Below, piece after piece: positions 24,998 through 33,500 of a DNA stretch of 64,000 bases. This DNA is from DATMFV01 sp035555975 (GTDB lineage Bacteria; Verrucomicrobiota; Verrucomicrobiia; Chthoniobacterales; Chthoniobacteraceae): assembly GCA_035555975.1 (NCBI GenBank), contig DATMFV010000128.1:62001-126000 (forward strand), in the 5' to 3' direction. The translations under genes and the position numbers were made by a program. The stretch's first letter is position 1, and every line of letters begins with the position of its first letter. The notes under the pieces were generated by a model that saw only the letters and a program-made list of their open reading frames with translations, ran no database searches and had not been told where the DNA came from.

Positions 24998-26101
24998 GTG
25001 ATGGTTGCACCCACCCTGGATGATGCTGTTGTTGAAAAAGTCCTCGCCGGAGAGCGGATCACGCTGGCCGATGCGAGGGAGCTTTACCGTTTCCCGCTCG
25101 AAGAGTTGGGAGAACTGGCGCACCATCGCCGAAAACTCGCCAAGGCGGCGGCGTACGGGGGCAAAGGCAACGAGGTGGTCACCTATATCATCGACCGCAA
25201 CGTCAACTACACCAACGTCTGCAACGTCTACTGCAAGTTCTGCGCTTTTTACCGGACCGAGCGGCACGACGATCACTACGTCCTTTCCGAAGAGGAACTG
25301 CACCAGAAGCTCCAGGAACTGACCGACAACGGCGGGGTGCAGGTTCTCCTGCAAGGGGGGCACCACCCGAAGCTCGGGATCGACTTTTACCTCAACATGC
25401 TGGGAGGCATCCGGCAGAAGTTTCCGCATATCAACGTCCACGGGTTCAGCCCGCCGGAGTTCAACCATTTCGCCGAGGTGTTCAAGATGCCGCTGCGGGA
25501 GGTGATCAGCCGTTTCAAGGAGGCGGGCCTGGGCTCGATCCCGGGCGGGGGCGGGGAAATTCTGGTGGACCGGGTGCGCAACAGGATTTCGCCGCTCAAG
25601 TGCAACTCCGACCAATGGCTCGAGGTGATGGAGATCGCCCATGAACTCGGGCTCAACTCGAGCGCGACGATGATGTTCGGCCACGTCGAGACGGTGGAGG
25701 AGCGGCTGGAGCACCTCGACCGGCTCCGCGTGCAGCAGGACCGCTCCGGCGGGTTCACCGCGTTCATCTGCTGGACCTTTCAGGCGGAAAACACGGTGCT
25801 CAAAGCGAAGCCGGTCGGCTCCGCCGAGTACCTGCGGATGCAGGCGCTCTCCCGCATTTACCTCGATAACTTCGAGAACGTGCAAAGCTCGTGGGTGACG
25901 CAGGGGCCGAAGGTCGGCCAGATCGCGCTCCGCTATGGAGCGAACGATTTCGGCTCCGTGATGATGGAGGAAAACGTCGTCAGCAAGGCCGGGGCGAGCT
26001 TCCGCCTGCAAAAAGAGGAGATCGCCAGCCTGATCCGCGATACCGGGTTTGAACCGCGCCTGCGGGACAACTGGTACCGGCTGCTGGATGAAGAGGAGTA
26101 G
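24998..26101 (+). CDS. mqnC: Cyclic dehypoxanthine futalosine synthase MqnC
   Basis: 367-residue radical SAM enzyme of the futalosine route to menaquinone, converting dehypoxanthine futalosine to its cyclic form. Cluster ligands are in NVYCKFCAFYR preceded by the first Cys of VCNVY (C-x3-C-x2-C) near residue 73. LLQGGHHPKLGIDFYLNML, the HGFSPPEFNHFA segment, GLGSIPGGGGEIL and TFQAENTVL near 265 are MqnC-specific. mqnA, mqnB/D and mqnE are not in this window. It indicates a menaquinone-using respiratory chain and lack of the classical MenFDHCEB route. It starts 50 nt after alaS and could be co-transcribed. Confidence 0.95.
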   Translation: MMVAPTLDDAVVEKVLAGERITLADARELYRFPLEELGELAHHRRKLAKAAAYGGKGNEVVTYIIDRNVNYTNVCNVYCKFCAFYRTERHDDHYVLSEEELHQKLQELTDNGGVQVLLQGGHHPKLGIDFYLNMLGGIRQKFPHINVHGFSPPEFNHFAEVFKMPLREVISRFKEAGLGSIPGGGGEILVDRVRNRISPLKCNSDQWLEVMEIAHELGLNSSATMMFGHVETVEERLEHLDRLRVQQDRSGGFTAFICWTFQAENTVLKAKPVGSAEYLRMQALSRIYLDNFENVQSSWVTQGPKVGQIALRYGANDFGSVMMEENVVSKAGASFRLQKEEIASLIRDTGFEPRLRDNWYRLLDEEE

Positions 26102-26106
26102 GGGGG

Positions 26107-26334
26107 ATGGCGGGGAAGGATTCGCCGCAATGGACCGGGTGCTCCCCGAAACAAGAGGTGCGCCCCTGCGGTTTGGCACAGCGCGAGAGGATGCTGGCGC
26201 GTCTTCGGGAGGAGATCGCGCTCGGGGCCGGACAGATTCAGCGGGGGGAAGGCATCGGTATCGACGACAGGGCGGCCTTCGTCAGGATGGCCAAGTTTAA
26301 CCGATCAACCCGTTGCATAGATAAAGGTGAGTAA
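26107..26334 (+). CDS. Small ParD-like protein, possible antitoxin remnant
   Basis: 75 residues. The middle (MLARLREEIALGAGQIQRGE then GIGIDDRAAFVRMAK) resembles the C-terminal toxin-binding helix pair of ParD-type antitoxins (L-R-x-E-I-x-x-G-x-x-Q-x-x-x-G). The N-terminal ribbon-helix-helix that ParD needs to bind DNA is not recognisable; in its place is a Cys/Pro-rich stretch. No ParE-like toxin follows. It begins 6 nt after the mqnC stop with GGGGGG before the ATG, so it may be translated, but I regard it as a probable degraded antitoxin. Confidence 0.35.
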   Translation: MAGKDSPQWTGCSPKQEVRPCGLAQRERMLARLREEIALGAGQIQRGEGIGIDDRAAFVRMAKFNRSTRCIDKGE

Positions 26335-26623
26335 ACCCCGTTGCCTATAGAGCGGCGGCATTCGACGGATTATTGAAGTTGTGCCCGACGGCGGCCGGAT
26401 CACGGGCGAGAGGCGAGAAGGACTTGCCCGACGCCTTTCTGCGCGCTCTGGCAATAGCCCTGTTGGCGGGCTTGTCACCAAATTGTCACATTTGGAAGGT
26501 TGCGCCGTGATCCGGTTTGAGATCACGATGGGGTGCATTGGATTTGACCTTGCCACTTCATATTGTTGCCAGCGGCGAAGGCCGCTGTTCCGATGGCTTT
26601 CTTTGAACATCAACCCGAGGAAT
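26335..26623. other. 289-nt non-coding stretch before the CHAD gene
   Basis: No convincing gene is seen on either strand. The plus-strand frame upstream of 26624 and the minus-strand frame at 26305-26613 have no recognisable protein features. A perfect inverted repeat CCAAAT-TGTCAC-ATTTGG lies at 26478-26495, with another TTGTCAC just before it (26472-26478), and could be a regulatory site for the CHAD operon. GC content is lower than in neighbouring genes. Confidence 0.5.
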
Positions 26624-28243
26624 ATGTGCGATCAGATGCCCATCTCCCGTCCTGACCCGGAGCTTACCGGAAGTCCCGTGCCCGATGCCGCGACGGAGCC
26701 TTCAACTGGAGTTCTCAAGAAGCATTTTGTCCTGAAGGGAGAGACAAGCCTGGACGGGTTGGCCGATCACCTTTCGGCCTCCTTTAATACGGTTTGTCGC
26801 TTCATCAAACGGGAAACGCTGGCGCTTTATGACACGCACGTCTGGACGCTCTGGCACGAGGGGCTTCTTTTGGTTCAATCGCGATCGCGCCTCACGCTTC
26901 AAAAGCGGGCGGGCGACTGGCCGGATGGGGAAGCGGTGGCCTCTCTCCCGCTCAAGGGCACCTGTCCGCACCTCGCCCGTGATTTTCCGCCGTCTGAATT
27001 GCAAAGGGTACTTTGCAAGCGGCTCGGGTATCGCGCCCTGCACAAGGTTGGCAAACTTTACACCCATCATATCGAATGGGACTTGCGGGATTCCTCGCAA
27101 AAGGTGGTGGTGCGCCTGCGTATCAGCGAATCGCCGCAGCCGAAAGTCAATCTGCTCTTTGTGGAAGTGGTGCCGTTGACCGGTTACGATCGGGAAGCGC
27201 ACGCCGCGGGCGAACTGCTCGCCGCCGTCTCGGAACCGGAGGCGGCCGGGCCGCTGCAGGGGGCTTTTTCGTCTGAGGAGCCCGATCCCGTGCCTTATAT
27301 GCTCAAGCCGGAGTTCGAGTTTTCACCCACGGCGGAGACGCGGGCCGTTCTTTGCGAAGTCGCGCTGAAGACGCTGGGCATCGCGCGTTTCAATGAAAGG
27401 GGAACCGTTCAGGACTGGGACACGGAGTTTCTTCATGATCTTCGAATCTCGCTTCGGCGCATCCGTTCGGTGCTTGGCTCAATCAAGGAAGTTTTTCCTG
27501 AAAGGGAGCTTCAGGAATGGAAGGAGGTTCTTGGAACGATCAGCCGCCACACCAATCAGGTGAGGGATCTGGATGTCTATCTTCTTTCACGCCATGAAAT
27601 GACGGAGTTGCTTCCCGCAGAGTTGCAGGATGGACTCGACCGCTTTTTCGATGATCTGAGTCATCAGCGAAAAACTGCCTTTCGTAAACTTCGCGCCTAT
27701 CTCAAGTCTGCGAAGTACCGGGAGAAGATGCAGTATCTGGAGCAGGCATTCTCGAATCCCGGAAAGCTGCCGGAGATGAAGCATGGCATGGCGCCGATTC
27801 GCCAGCAGGCGGCCAACCGCCTCGCCAAGCGGCTCCGGCAGTTGACGCGCCTGGCGAAAGAGCTGGAGGTGGATGCCCCCGACGATGCCATTCATGAGAT
27901 TCGGATCGCCGGGAAGAAGCTTCGCTACCTGCTGGAGTTTTTCGGGAAGCTTTTTCCCGACAGGGAGGTGGCGGCCTTGACGCGCAGCCTCGGCAAACTG
28001 CAACGCCAGCTTGGCGAGTTCAATGATACTTCCGTGCAACAAGCCTATCTTTTGAAGTATGCGGCGGCGGAGGCTCGCATTCAGGAGCCGCGGATCGCCA
28101 TGTCCCTGGGCGGGTTGATCGCGGTGATTGCCAGGAAGCACCAGTCGCTGAAGCGCAAGGTGGGCGAAAAGCTCGACCAGTTGAGTTCATCGGCTGATGT
28201 GGAGAACTTCAGGAAGATGATCGCCAGATATCAGAGCCGGTAG
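26624..28243 (+). CDS. CHAD-domain protein with degenerate N-terminal CYTH domain
   Basis: 539 residues. Residues about 30-200 look like a decayed CYTH (triphosphate tunnel) domain: TLALYDTHVWTLWHEGLLLV aligns with the Y-D-T-P-x-x-x-L-x-x-x-G core, but the catalytic ExExK is replaced (LKKHFVLKGE). Residues about 232-530 are a CHAD helical domain with conserved basic/histidine helices FLHDLRISLRRIRSVLGS and AIHEIRIAGKKLRYLLEFF. CHAD proteins bind polyphosphate and attach to polyphosphate granules. Start chosen at 26624 (CGAGG upstream); 26636 is the alternative, and the 81 codons before have no family features. The downstream genes for a ParA-type ATPase and an intact CYTH protein suggest a polyphosphate-related operon. 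Confidence 0.82.
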   Translation: MCDQMPISRPDPELTGSPVPDAATEPSTGVLKKHFVLKGETSLDGLADHLSASFNTVCRFIKRETLALYDTHVWTLWHEGLLLVQSRSRLTLQKRAGDWPDGEAVASLPLKGTCPHLARDFPPSELQRVLCKRLGYRALHKVGKLYTHHIEWDLRDSSQKVVVRLRISESPQPKVNLLFVEVVPLTGYDREAHAAGELLAAVSEPEAAGPLQGAFSSEEPDPVPYMLKPEFEFSPTAETRAVLCEVALKTLGIARFNERGTVQDWDTEFLHDLRISLRRIRSVLGSIKEVFPERELQEWKEVLGTISRHTNQVRDLDVYLLSRHEMTELLPAELQDGLDRFFDDLSHQRKTAFRKLRAYLKSAKYREKMQYLEQAFSNPGKLPEMKHGMAPIRQQAANRLAKRLRQLTRLAKELEVDAPDDAIHEIRIAGKKLRYLLEFFGKLFPDREVAALTRSLGKLQRQLGEFNDTSVQQAYLLKYAAAEARIQEPRIAMSLGGLIAVIARKHQSLKRKVGEKLDQLSSSADVENFRKMIARYQSR

Positions 28244-28251
28244 AGGGAGCC

Positions 28252-29028
28252 ATGGAGATTTTTTCATGTTACAGTATAAAAGGAGGCGTGGGGAAAACCG
28301 CTCTCGCGGTCAATCTCGCCTATTTTTTGAGGGAGACGGGCCGGCGGACGTTGCTTGTCGATCTCGACCCGCAGGGGGCGGCGGGGTTTTGCTTCCGCGT
28401 CGCCCCGGCCGGGCAGTTTTCTCCCGGTTCCAAAAAGAAACTTGAGGGAAAGTGGGCGCTGCGGAATGTCAGGGAATCCGACTTCCCCGGCCTTGATATT
28501 TTGCCTTCGAATCTGAATTACCGGCATCTCGATGTCCTGCTCTCCGGGATGAAGAAACCGCGCAGGCAGCTCGACAAGGCCCTGGGGCGACTGGAGGATG
28601 GTTATGATGCCCTCGTCCTCGACTGCCCGCCCAATATCACCCTTCTGGCGGAGAATATCTTTCGCGCCTCCTCGGTGGTCCTCGTTCCGGTCATTCCCAC
28701 GCCGTTGTCCGTCAGGACTTTTCAGCAATTGACCGGTTTTCTTCAGGCCGAAGGGCTGGAGGGGATCAAGGTCCGCCCGTTTTTTTCCATGGTTCAGAAG
28801 AACAAGCGTCTTCACCGCGAGACCATGGAGGAAATGCGTCAGGCGGCGGTCGGTTTTTTGAATGCCGAGATCCCGTTTGCGGCCGAGGTCGAAGCGATGG
28901 GAACCCGGCGCGCGCCCCTGCTTGCGGGGAAGGGTAGTTCCGCCGCTGCAAGGGCCTATCGCGCGCTTTGCATGGAAGTGGTTGCGGGTCTTACGCCCAA
29001 GGGCGTGTTTACGAATTTTGAAGGATGA
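28252..29028 (+). CDS. ParA/MinD-type ATPase (not chromosomal ParA)
   Basis: 258-residue deviant Walker ATPase. Walker A is YSIKGGVGKTALAVNLAYF near residue 6, the DLDPQGAAGF motif is near 37, and Walker B is YDALVLDCPPN near 115. It lacks the N-terminal helix-turn-helix of type Ia ParA. AGGGAG precedes the ATG 8 nt after the CHAD stop. Such ATPases pattern intracellular cargo on the nucleoid or membrane; a polyphosphate granule carrying the CHAD protein is an attractive cargo here, but that is inference. The last eight residues (GVFTNFEG) are encoded inside a 162-nt palindrome that runs past the stop, so the native C-terminus may have been changed by insertion of that element. Confidence 0.88.
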   Translation: MEIFSCYSIKGGVGKTALAVNLAYFLRETGRRTLLVDLDPQGAAGFCFRVAPAGQFSPGSKKKLEGKWALRNVRESDFPGLDILPSNLNYRHLDVLLSGMKKPRRQLDKALGRLEDGYDALVLDCPPNITLLAENIFRASSVVLVPVIPTPLSVRTFQQLTGFLQAEGLEGIKVRPFFSMVQKNKRLHRETMEEMRQAAVGFLNAEIPFAAEVEAMGTRRAPLLAGKGSSAAARAYRALCMEVVAGLTPKGVFTNFEG

Positions 29029-29162
29029 ATAAAAGAACGATTTTTGAGGCAAAAATGGGGCTTTCGAGGACGGCCGAATCGAGATTCGGACGCCCGAGAA
29101 AACCCATTTTGGGCCAAAAAGCGGCTTTTAGTCGCCTCTCACTTAAATTCGTAAACACGCCC
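29001..29162. repeat. 162-nt nested palindromic element
   Basis: A single hairpin-forming element centred at 29081/29082. The outer arms are perfect 18-mers (GGGCGTGTTTACGAATTT at 29001-29018 and its complement at 29145-29162). The middle arms pair imperfectly (TAAAAG..., AAAATGGG at 29052-29059 against CCCATTTT at 29103-29110), and the core is CCGAATC-GA-GATTCGG (29074-29089). The left end supplies the last codons and stop of the ParA-type gene, and the right end stops 9 nt before the CYTH start. It looks like a MITE- or REP-like insertion rather than a simple terminator, since there is no T-run. No second copy was noticed in the window. Confidence 0.8.
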
Positions 29163-29171
29163 TGATCTGTT

Positions 29172-29618
29172 ATGGAAATTGAACGGAAATTTCTTCTCGT
29201 CGGGGAACCCCCGGGGCTGTTCCAGGCTCCCAGCCACCACATCCGGCAAGGGTATCTTGTCACGACGCCCCAGCGTGAAGTTCGCCTGCGAAGGCGCGAT
29301 GATGACTGTTTTCTGACGGTCAAGGACGGTTCCGGTCTTGAGAGAAGCGAAACGGAGGTCTCCCTGGCGCAGGCGCAGTTTGATCTTCTCTGGCCGTTGA
29401 CCAGCGGCCGTCGCGTCGAGAAGATACGCTACCTTCTCCCGTGGGAGGGGTTGACGGTGGAGGTCGATATCTATGAGGGCGATCTCGCTCCCCTTCGTGT
29501 GGCGGAAGTCGAGTTTGGCAGTCGTGAACAGAGCGAGCGCTTTGTTAAGCCGCCCTTTTTTGGCGCCGAGGTGACGGGGCGCAGGGAGTACAGCAATGCC
29601 TGGCTGGCTAGAGGCTAG
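29172..29618 (+). CDS. CYTH-domain protein (triphosphate tunnel family)
   Basis: 148 residues with the defining ExExK at the very start (MEIERKF), followed by GYLV, EVRLRRRDDDCFLTVKDG, and RYLLPWEGLTVEVDIYEGDL, the strands that line the triphosphate tunnel with acidic and basic residues. Relatives hydrolyse inorganic tripolyphosphate or ThTP, or make cAMP. With the CHAD protein upstream, tripolyphosphate or polyphosphate-end chemistry is the best guess. An intact, single CYTH domain contrasts with the degenerate one fused to CHAD. Its last 11 nt overlap the convergent metallophosphatase gene. Confidence 0.9.
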   Translation: MEIERKFLLVGEPPGLFQAPSHHIRQGYLVTTPQREVRLRRRDDDCFLTVKDGSGLERSETEVSLAQAQFDLLWPLTSGRRVEKIRYLLPWEGLTVEVDIYEGDLAPLRVAEVEFGSREQSERFVKPPFFGAEVTGRREYSNAWLARG

Positions 29619-30264
29619 CCTTGCGTCGCTTCCCTTTCGAGTTGATCTGCCAGTAGCGACCGGTGGCCGGTTCAAGGCAGGTCAGCCAGCCGTTGCCTTT
29701 GATGTCGGTATCAATACAGATGACGCCCTTGCGTCGAAGGGGGTGGCCGGTCCGTTGCGGGGTGTGGCCGCAGATGATCGTTTTTCCCGAGCAGTGGTTG
29801 AGGTTGCCGGTCAGTTTCTGCCAGAAGAGCTTTTCGTCGGACTGCTCCTTCATCGGCAGGCGGGGATCGACAATCCCGTGGACGAAGATATAGCGACTGT
29901 TTTCATAGAAACGTCGACACGACCTGATGAAACTCCAGTGGGCGGCCGGAACGCCGACCAGCGGGCAGTTGCCGTAGGAAGCGAGGATCGACGCTCCGCC
30001 CCGCGTCAACCAGTCGCGGTGGAACTCCTGTGATTGGAGCGCCTTCTGCATGAGAAGCTCGTGATTGCCGAGGAGCGAGATCACCCGCGTTCGCCTTTTG
30101 AGGCTGAGCAACTCGTCGATGACCCCCTTGGAATTGGGACCGCCGGAGATATGATCGCCGAGCGTCACGATGGTATCGTCGGCCGCCACGGCGATCCAGT
30201 CCAGCAGGGAAGCGAGAGCGGCGTGGTGTCCATGAATATCACCGATGACGAGGAGGCGCGGCAT
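29608..30264 (-). CDS. Calcineurin-like metallophosphoesterase (PPP-type)
   Basis: 218-residue phosphatase with dinuclear-metal motifs: GDIHGHHAALASLL (GD-x-H-G) near residue 8, GDHISGG in place of GD-x-V-D-R-G near 36, GNHE near 66, VHG near 130 and CGHTP near 172. The first Asp/His and GNHE sets are complete; the unusual HISGG replaces the typical Asp-Arg pair and may change specificity. The frame opens 48 codons upstream but MPRLLVIGDIHG at 30264 is the standard beginning. Relatives include PrpA/ApaH-like protein phosphatases and Ap4A hydrolases. It converges on the CYTH gene and may belong functionally to the same phosphate-related cluster. Confidence 0.88.
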   Translation of the reverse strand: MPRLLVIGDIHGHHAALASLLDWIAVAADDTIVTLGDHISGGPNSKGVIDELLSLKRRTRVISLLGNHELLMQKALQSQEFHRDWLTRGGASILASYGNCPLVGVPAAHWSFIRSCRRFYENSRYIFVHGIVDPRLPMKEQSDEKLFWQKLTGNLNHCSGKTIICGHTPQRTGHPLRRKGVICIDTDIKGNGWLTCLEPATGRYWQINSKGKRRKASL

Positions 30265-30558
30265 GGGTCTTCTGGATACGTAAACACAACCCTTTGCCCG
30301 CGTAAATAAAAAGTGGGAGCTTGAAGAACCGTACCGCCGGGGTTTCATGCCCCGAGGAGGGGCTGCCGCCGGTTCCTTTGCGATGTTGCGCTGAAGGTGG
30401 CCGGGCATCCGGCGGGGCGAAAATGCCGCGGCTATAAGGCAGCCAGGGCTTTCGGGAAAAGGACGTTGTTTTCCTTATGCACAGAGGGATGTCCCGCGGG
30501 AGGCTGCGATCCCGGGCTCTTGCGATTCCAAACGTCGTCTCTGTAGAGCGGCTTGTTT
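30265..30558. other. 294-nt intergenic region
   Basis: Lies between the stop of the 1238-residue secreted-protein gene and the start of the metallophosphatase (both minus strand). An open frame continues upstream of the phosphatase without recognisable protein features. No RNA gene, strong terminator or repeat is seen. Confidence 0.5.
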
Positions 30559-33500
30559 TCAGTGATCCGCGAGTTCATACCGTGCCACTGAATGTTCCGT
30601 TCCTGCCAGGAAGGAGCCGTTCGGGCCCGCCGCGAGCGCCGTGATCTTTCCTTCGGCCTTGGTGTGTGAGAGGAAGCGTCCCGTGCGGTCCAGGCTTAGG
30701 ATTGATCCATTTTCGAGCGCGACCACTATTGTTTCGTCTTGCACCAACAGATGAAGGGGCGGGGAAGGGAGCTGCCGGGACCAGAGTACCTTGCACGAGC
30801 CATCGAGGAGAACGACAAGGCCGCTGGAGAGCGCCGTGACGATCCCTGCGCGGTCTTCCCCTTTCCATGTTACAACGGCGCTGTCGCGGATCAGAAGCGG
30901 GATGACCACTCCCTGCCCGGCATAGGCTGATGGCCCCGGGCCGAAGTTTACGGTGTGGAGCGGCGTCCCGTCGGCTTTCCATGTGGAGATGCGGTTCCAT
31001 GCGCCTGTGATGTCGCTGATGACTTCCTCCTCGCCGTCGCCATCGAGATCGGCGGCAAAAACATGCAGCGTCCTTTCGACCATCCAGCCCCAGGTCAGCG
31101 TATGCCCGGAAGGGACGGCATGGAAGACGGTTCGACCGGGGTCGAGTGTCCGGTTGTTGATGACCTTCGGGATGGGGCGGCTTGTATAGATGCGCCCGGC
31201 GATCAGATCGATGCTGCCGTCGGGACGCCTGAGCGTCTGAAACTGCGTAGGTATTCCCCAGCGCTGCGGAAGGCGTCTGAGAAGCCGCCCTTCCGCATCC
31301 AGGATTTCCAGGGTGCAGGCGCTGCCCACGAAAAGCTGCGGCTGGTCCCGAATAAAAATTCCGTCGCCCAAACCGCGAACGCCATTTTGCCCTTTGGCTG
31401 TATTATACCAATAGACTTTGCCGCTGCGGGCGATTTCCGGGGCCATTTCCGACTGGAAGGTCCATTTCAGCGAGCCGTCGCGCTGATAGGCCAGGCATTT
31501 CTGATCCGCCGTGCCGACTACGAGCAGGCCCACATCGGCCCACCAGTGCATGGCCTGAATCGGTGATGGAACTTTCAGTTCGTCGAGGATGTTACCCTCT
31601 TTACCTAGCTTGAGAACCCGCTCCCCGGCTGCCACGTAGATGATGCCCTTTCCTCCTTCGTTCACCGTGATGGCCTTGTTGAACGGTCCTCCCACGTTGA
31701 GTTGAAAGGTTGGCTTGAGTGCCGGAAGATGGGCGGGCAGATCATGATGTGGGAATCCCTTTTCGATTTCCGCCGGGTTTGCGCGGGTCAGATTTCTGTC
31801 CGGCATTTCCCGCAGGGAAGCGGGGATGGGAACAGCCGGGAGTTCGTGGTGTCCCGGCGTCAGGTCAAGGGTGGTCGGGTTTCCAGCGATCGTTACTTTT
31901 ACCTTTGTCGGCGTGAAGAGCTGAAGGCGGCCATGCTCGAGATCCCAGTCGAGATCTACCGGGGCGGTCGTGGTGATCCCGCAGCCCCCCAGGAAGCCTG
32001 TTGCGGAAAAGTGGCCCTCCTCCCGGACTGCCAAACGGGCCTGAACCCCGGCATAGGCTCCGGACGAGACGAGAACCGGCTCCGGAAGAAGGAAGAGAGC
32101 CGCATTGGGGGCCACCCTGCTTCCCGTTGCGCCTTCACTCCCGGCAGCGGGGCTGATGAGCGAGAAGAACGTCTGCTCCTTACCCGCCTGCGCGGAACCA
32201 TACCATGTCAGCACCGGTTTGCCGTCGGTCTCGATGGCCCGCAGGGAGTCGGCAGGAGTGATGCGGCTCTCCCGGGTGCTCAGGCTATGCTGGTTGACGC
32301 GCCACGCTGTACGCCCGTTTTGCCAATGGAAAGCCGCGGTGACTTTATCGCTCTTCCGGGAAAACGAAAGGGTATCCGCTGTGATGCCGTACTTACCCTT
32401 TCTCATGTAGAACCGCCGGGTCCATGTTCCTGCTGGCATCCCGGGGACGGTCGCTGTCGCAAAGACACTCTCTCCCGTGGCGCTGTGATGCTTCAGGGCG
32501 GCGTTCAACGGCATGGCGGGCTCCACCATCCCGTCGACCGTGGTACGCACCTGGTTGAGATAGCCTTTTAACAGCGTTTTTCCGCCGACGCGGAGGTCGA
32601 GGATCGCGAAGTTATGAAACTCGTTTCTCGCAACGGCGTTCATTCCGTCGAGCAGGACATAGTCGCCGCCGGAGTCGGCTGTCGATCGATATGACATGGT
32701 TGAAAAAGCCTCGCTGGCGGGAAAGCCGGGATGACGGGAACTGTACTGCGCGGGAGGCATCGTGTTGATGCTCCATCGCCCGGGAAGATCGGCGGGAGTC
32801 TTCGGCTGAAGGGGCTCCGCAGGCCAGAACGACTGGTCGGCCCGGGGGATGTCGACATCCAGCAGCAGGCGCTTGCGATAGTGCAGCCAGCGACCGTCGC
32901 CCGTCAGGTAGGCGGCTTTGTTGAAGTAATCGAGCGCGCAGTAACCGAGGTTGGGGTCGTCGGAAGCTCCGTTCCACAAGACTTCCTGCTCGCGCAGAAG
33001 CCTCCTGAAGCCCTCGCCATTCCTGTACCCATGGGGATCGCCGCCAAGGAGCAGGTAGTCTAGAACTGGAGCGAGCGAGGTGCCGTACCAGTAGAGGTTG
33101 TCGCGCTCGCCATGCAGCCAGGGCGAGGGCTTGGAGAGCGGGGCAAAGTAGTATTCGCTGCTGGCGAGAAGCGCCTGTTTCCAGGCGGGGTCGGCGTAAT
33201 CCTTTTCAAAGTACCTTGCGAGGGTGTAAAGCGAAAGGGCGGAGTAGTTGTCATGTCGCGTGCCTAGATTCTCCGCAGGCCGGTCGAGTTCATAAACCTT
33301 CTCCGGCAGGCGATGGGCAAGCTGTCGGGCAAAGGCGTTGGTGATCCGCAGGCGGTCGTCGTGGCTAAAAAAGGGGCTTTCTTCGATCAGATCCCAGTAA
33401 AGAATCATCCGCGTTGCGCAGTAATGATAGGGGAAGGCAAGGGGATCGTTGCGATTCTCAAACGACTCGCCGTCGTCCCGGGCCAGGTCGGCTTTCGCGG

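Noticed and set aside
26305..26613. 102-codon minus-strand frame before the CHAD gene
   Set aside because: No similarity to any family, no ribosome-binding site, and it crosses a palindrome; treated as non-coding.
28252..29028. The ParA-type gene as partner of parB at 40 kb
   Set aside because: It lacks the usual neighbourhood, lies 11 kb away, and is translationally packed with CHAD and CYTH genes.
30290..30315. TTTGCCCGCGTAAA as a third LacI-type operator
   Set aside because: It does not fit the TTAC-CG-GTAA arms and is not next to a regulator gene.
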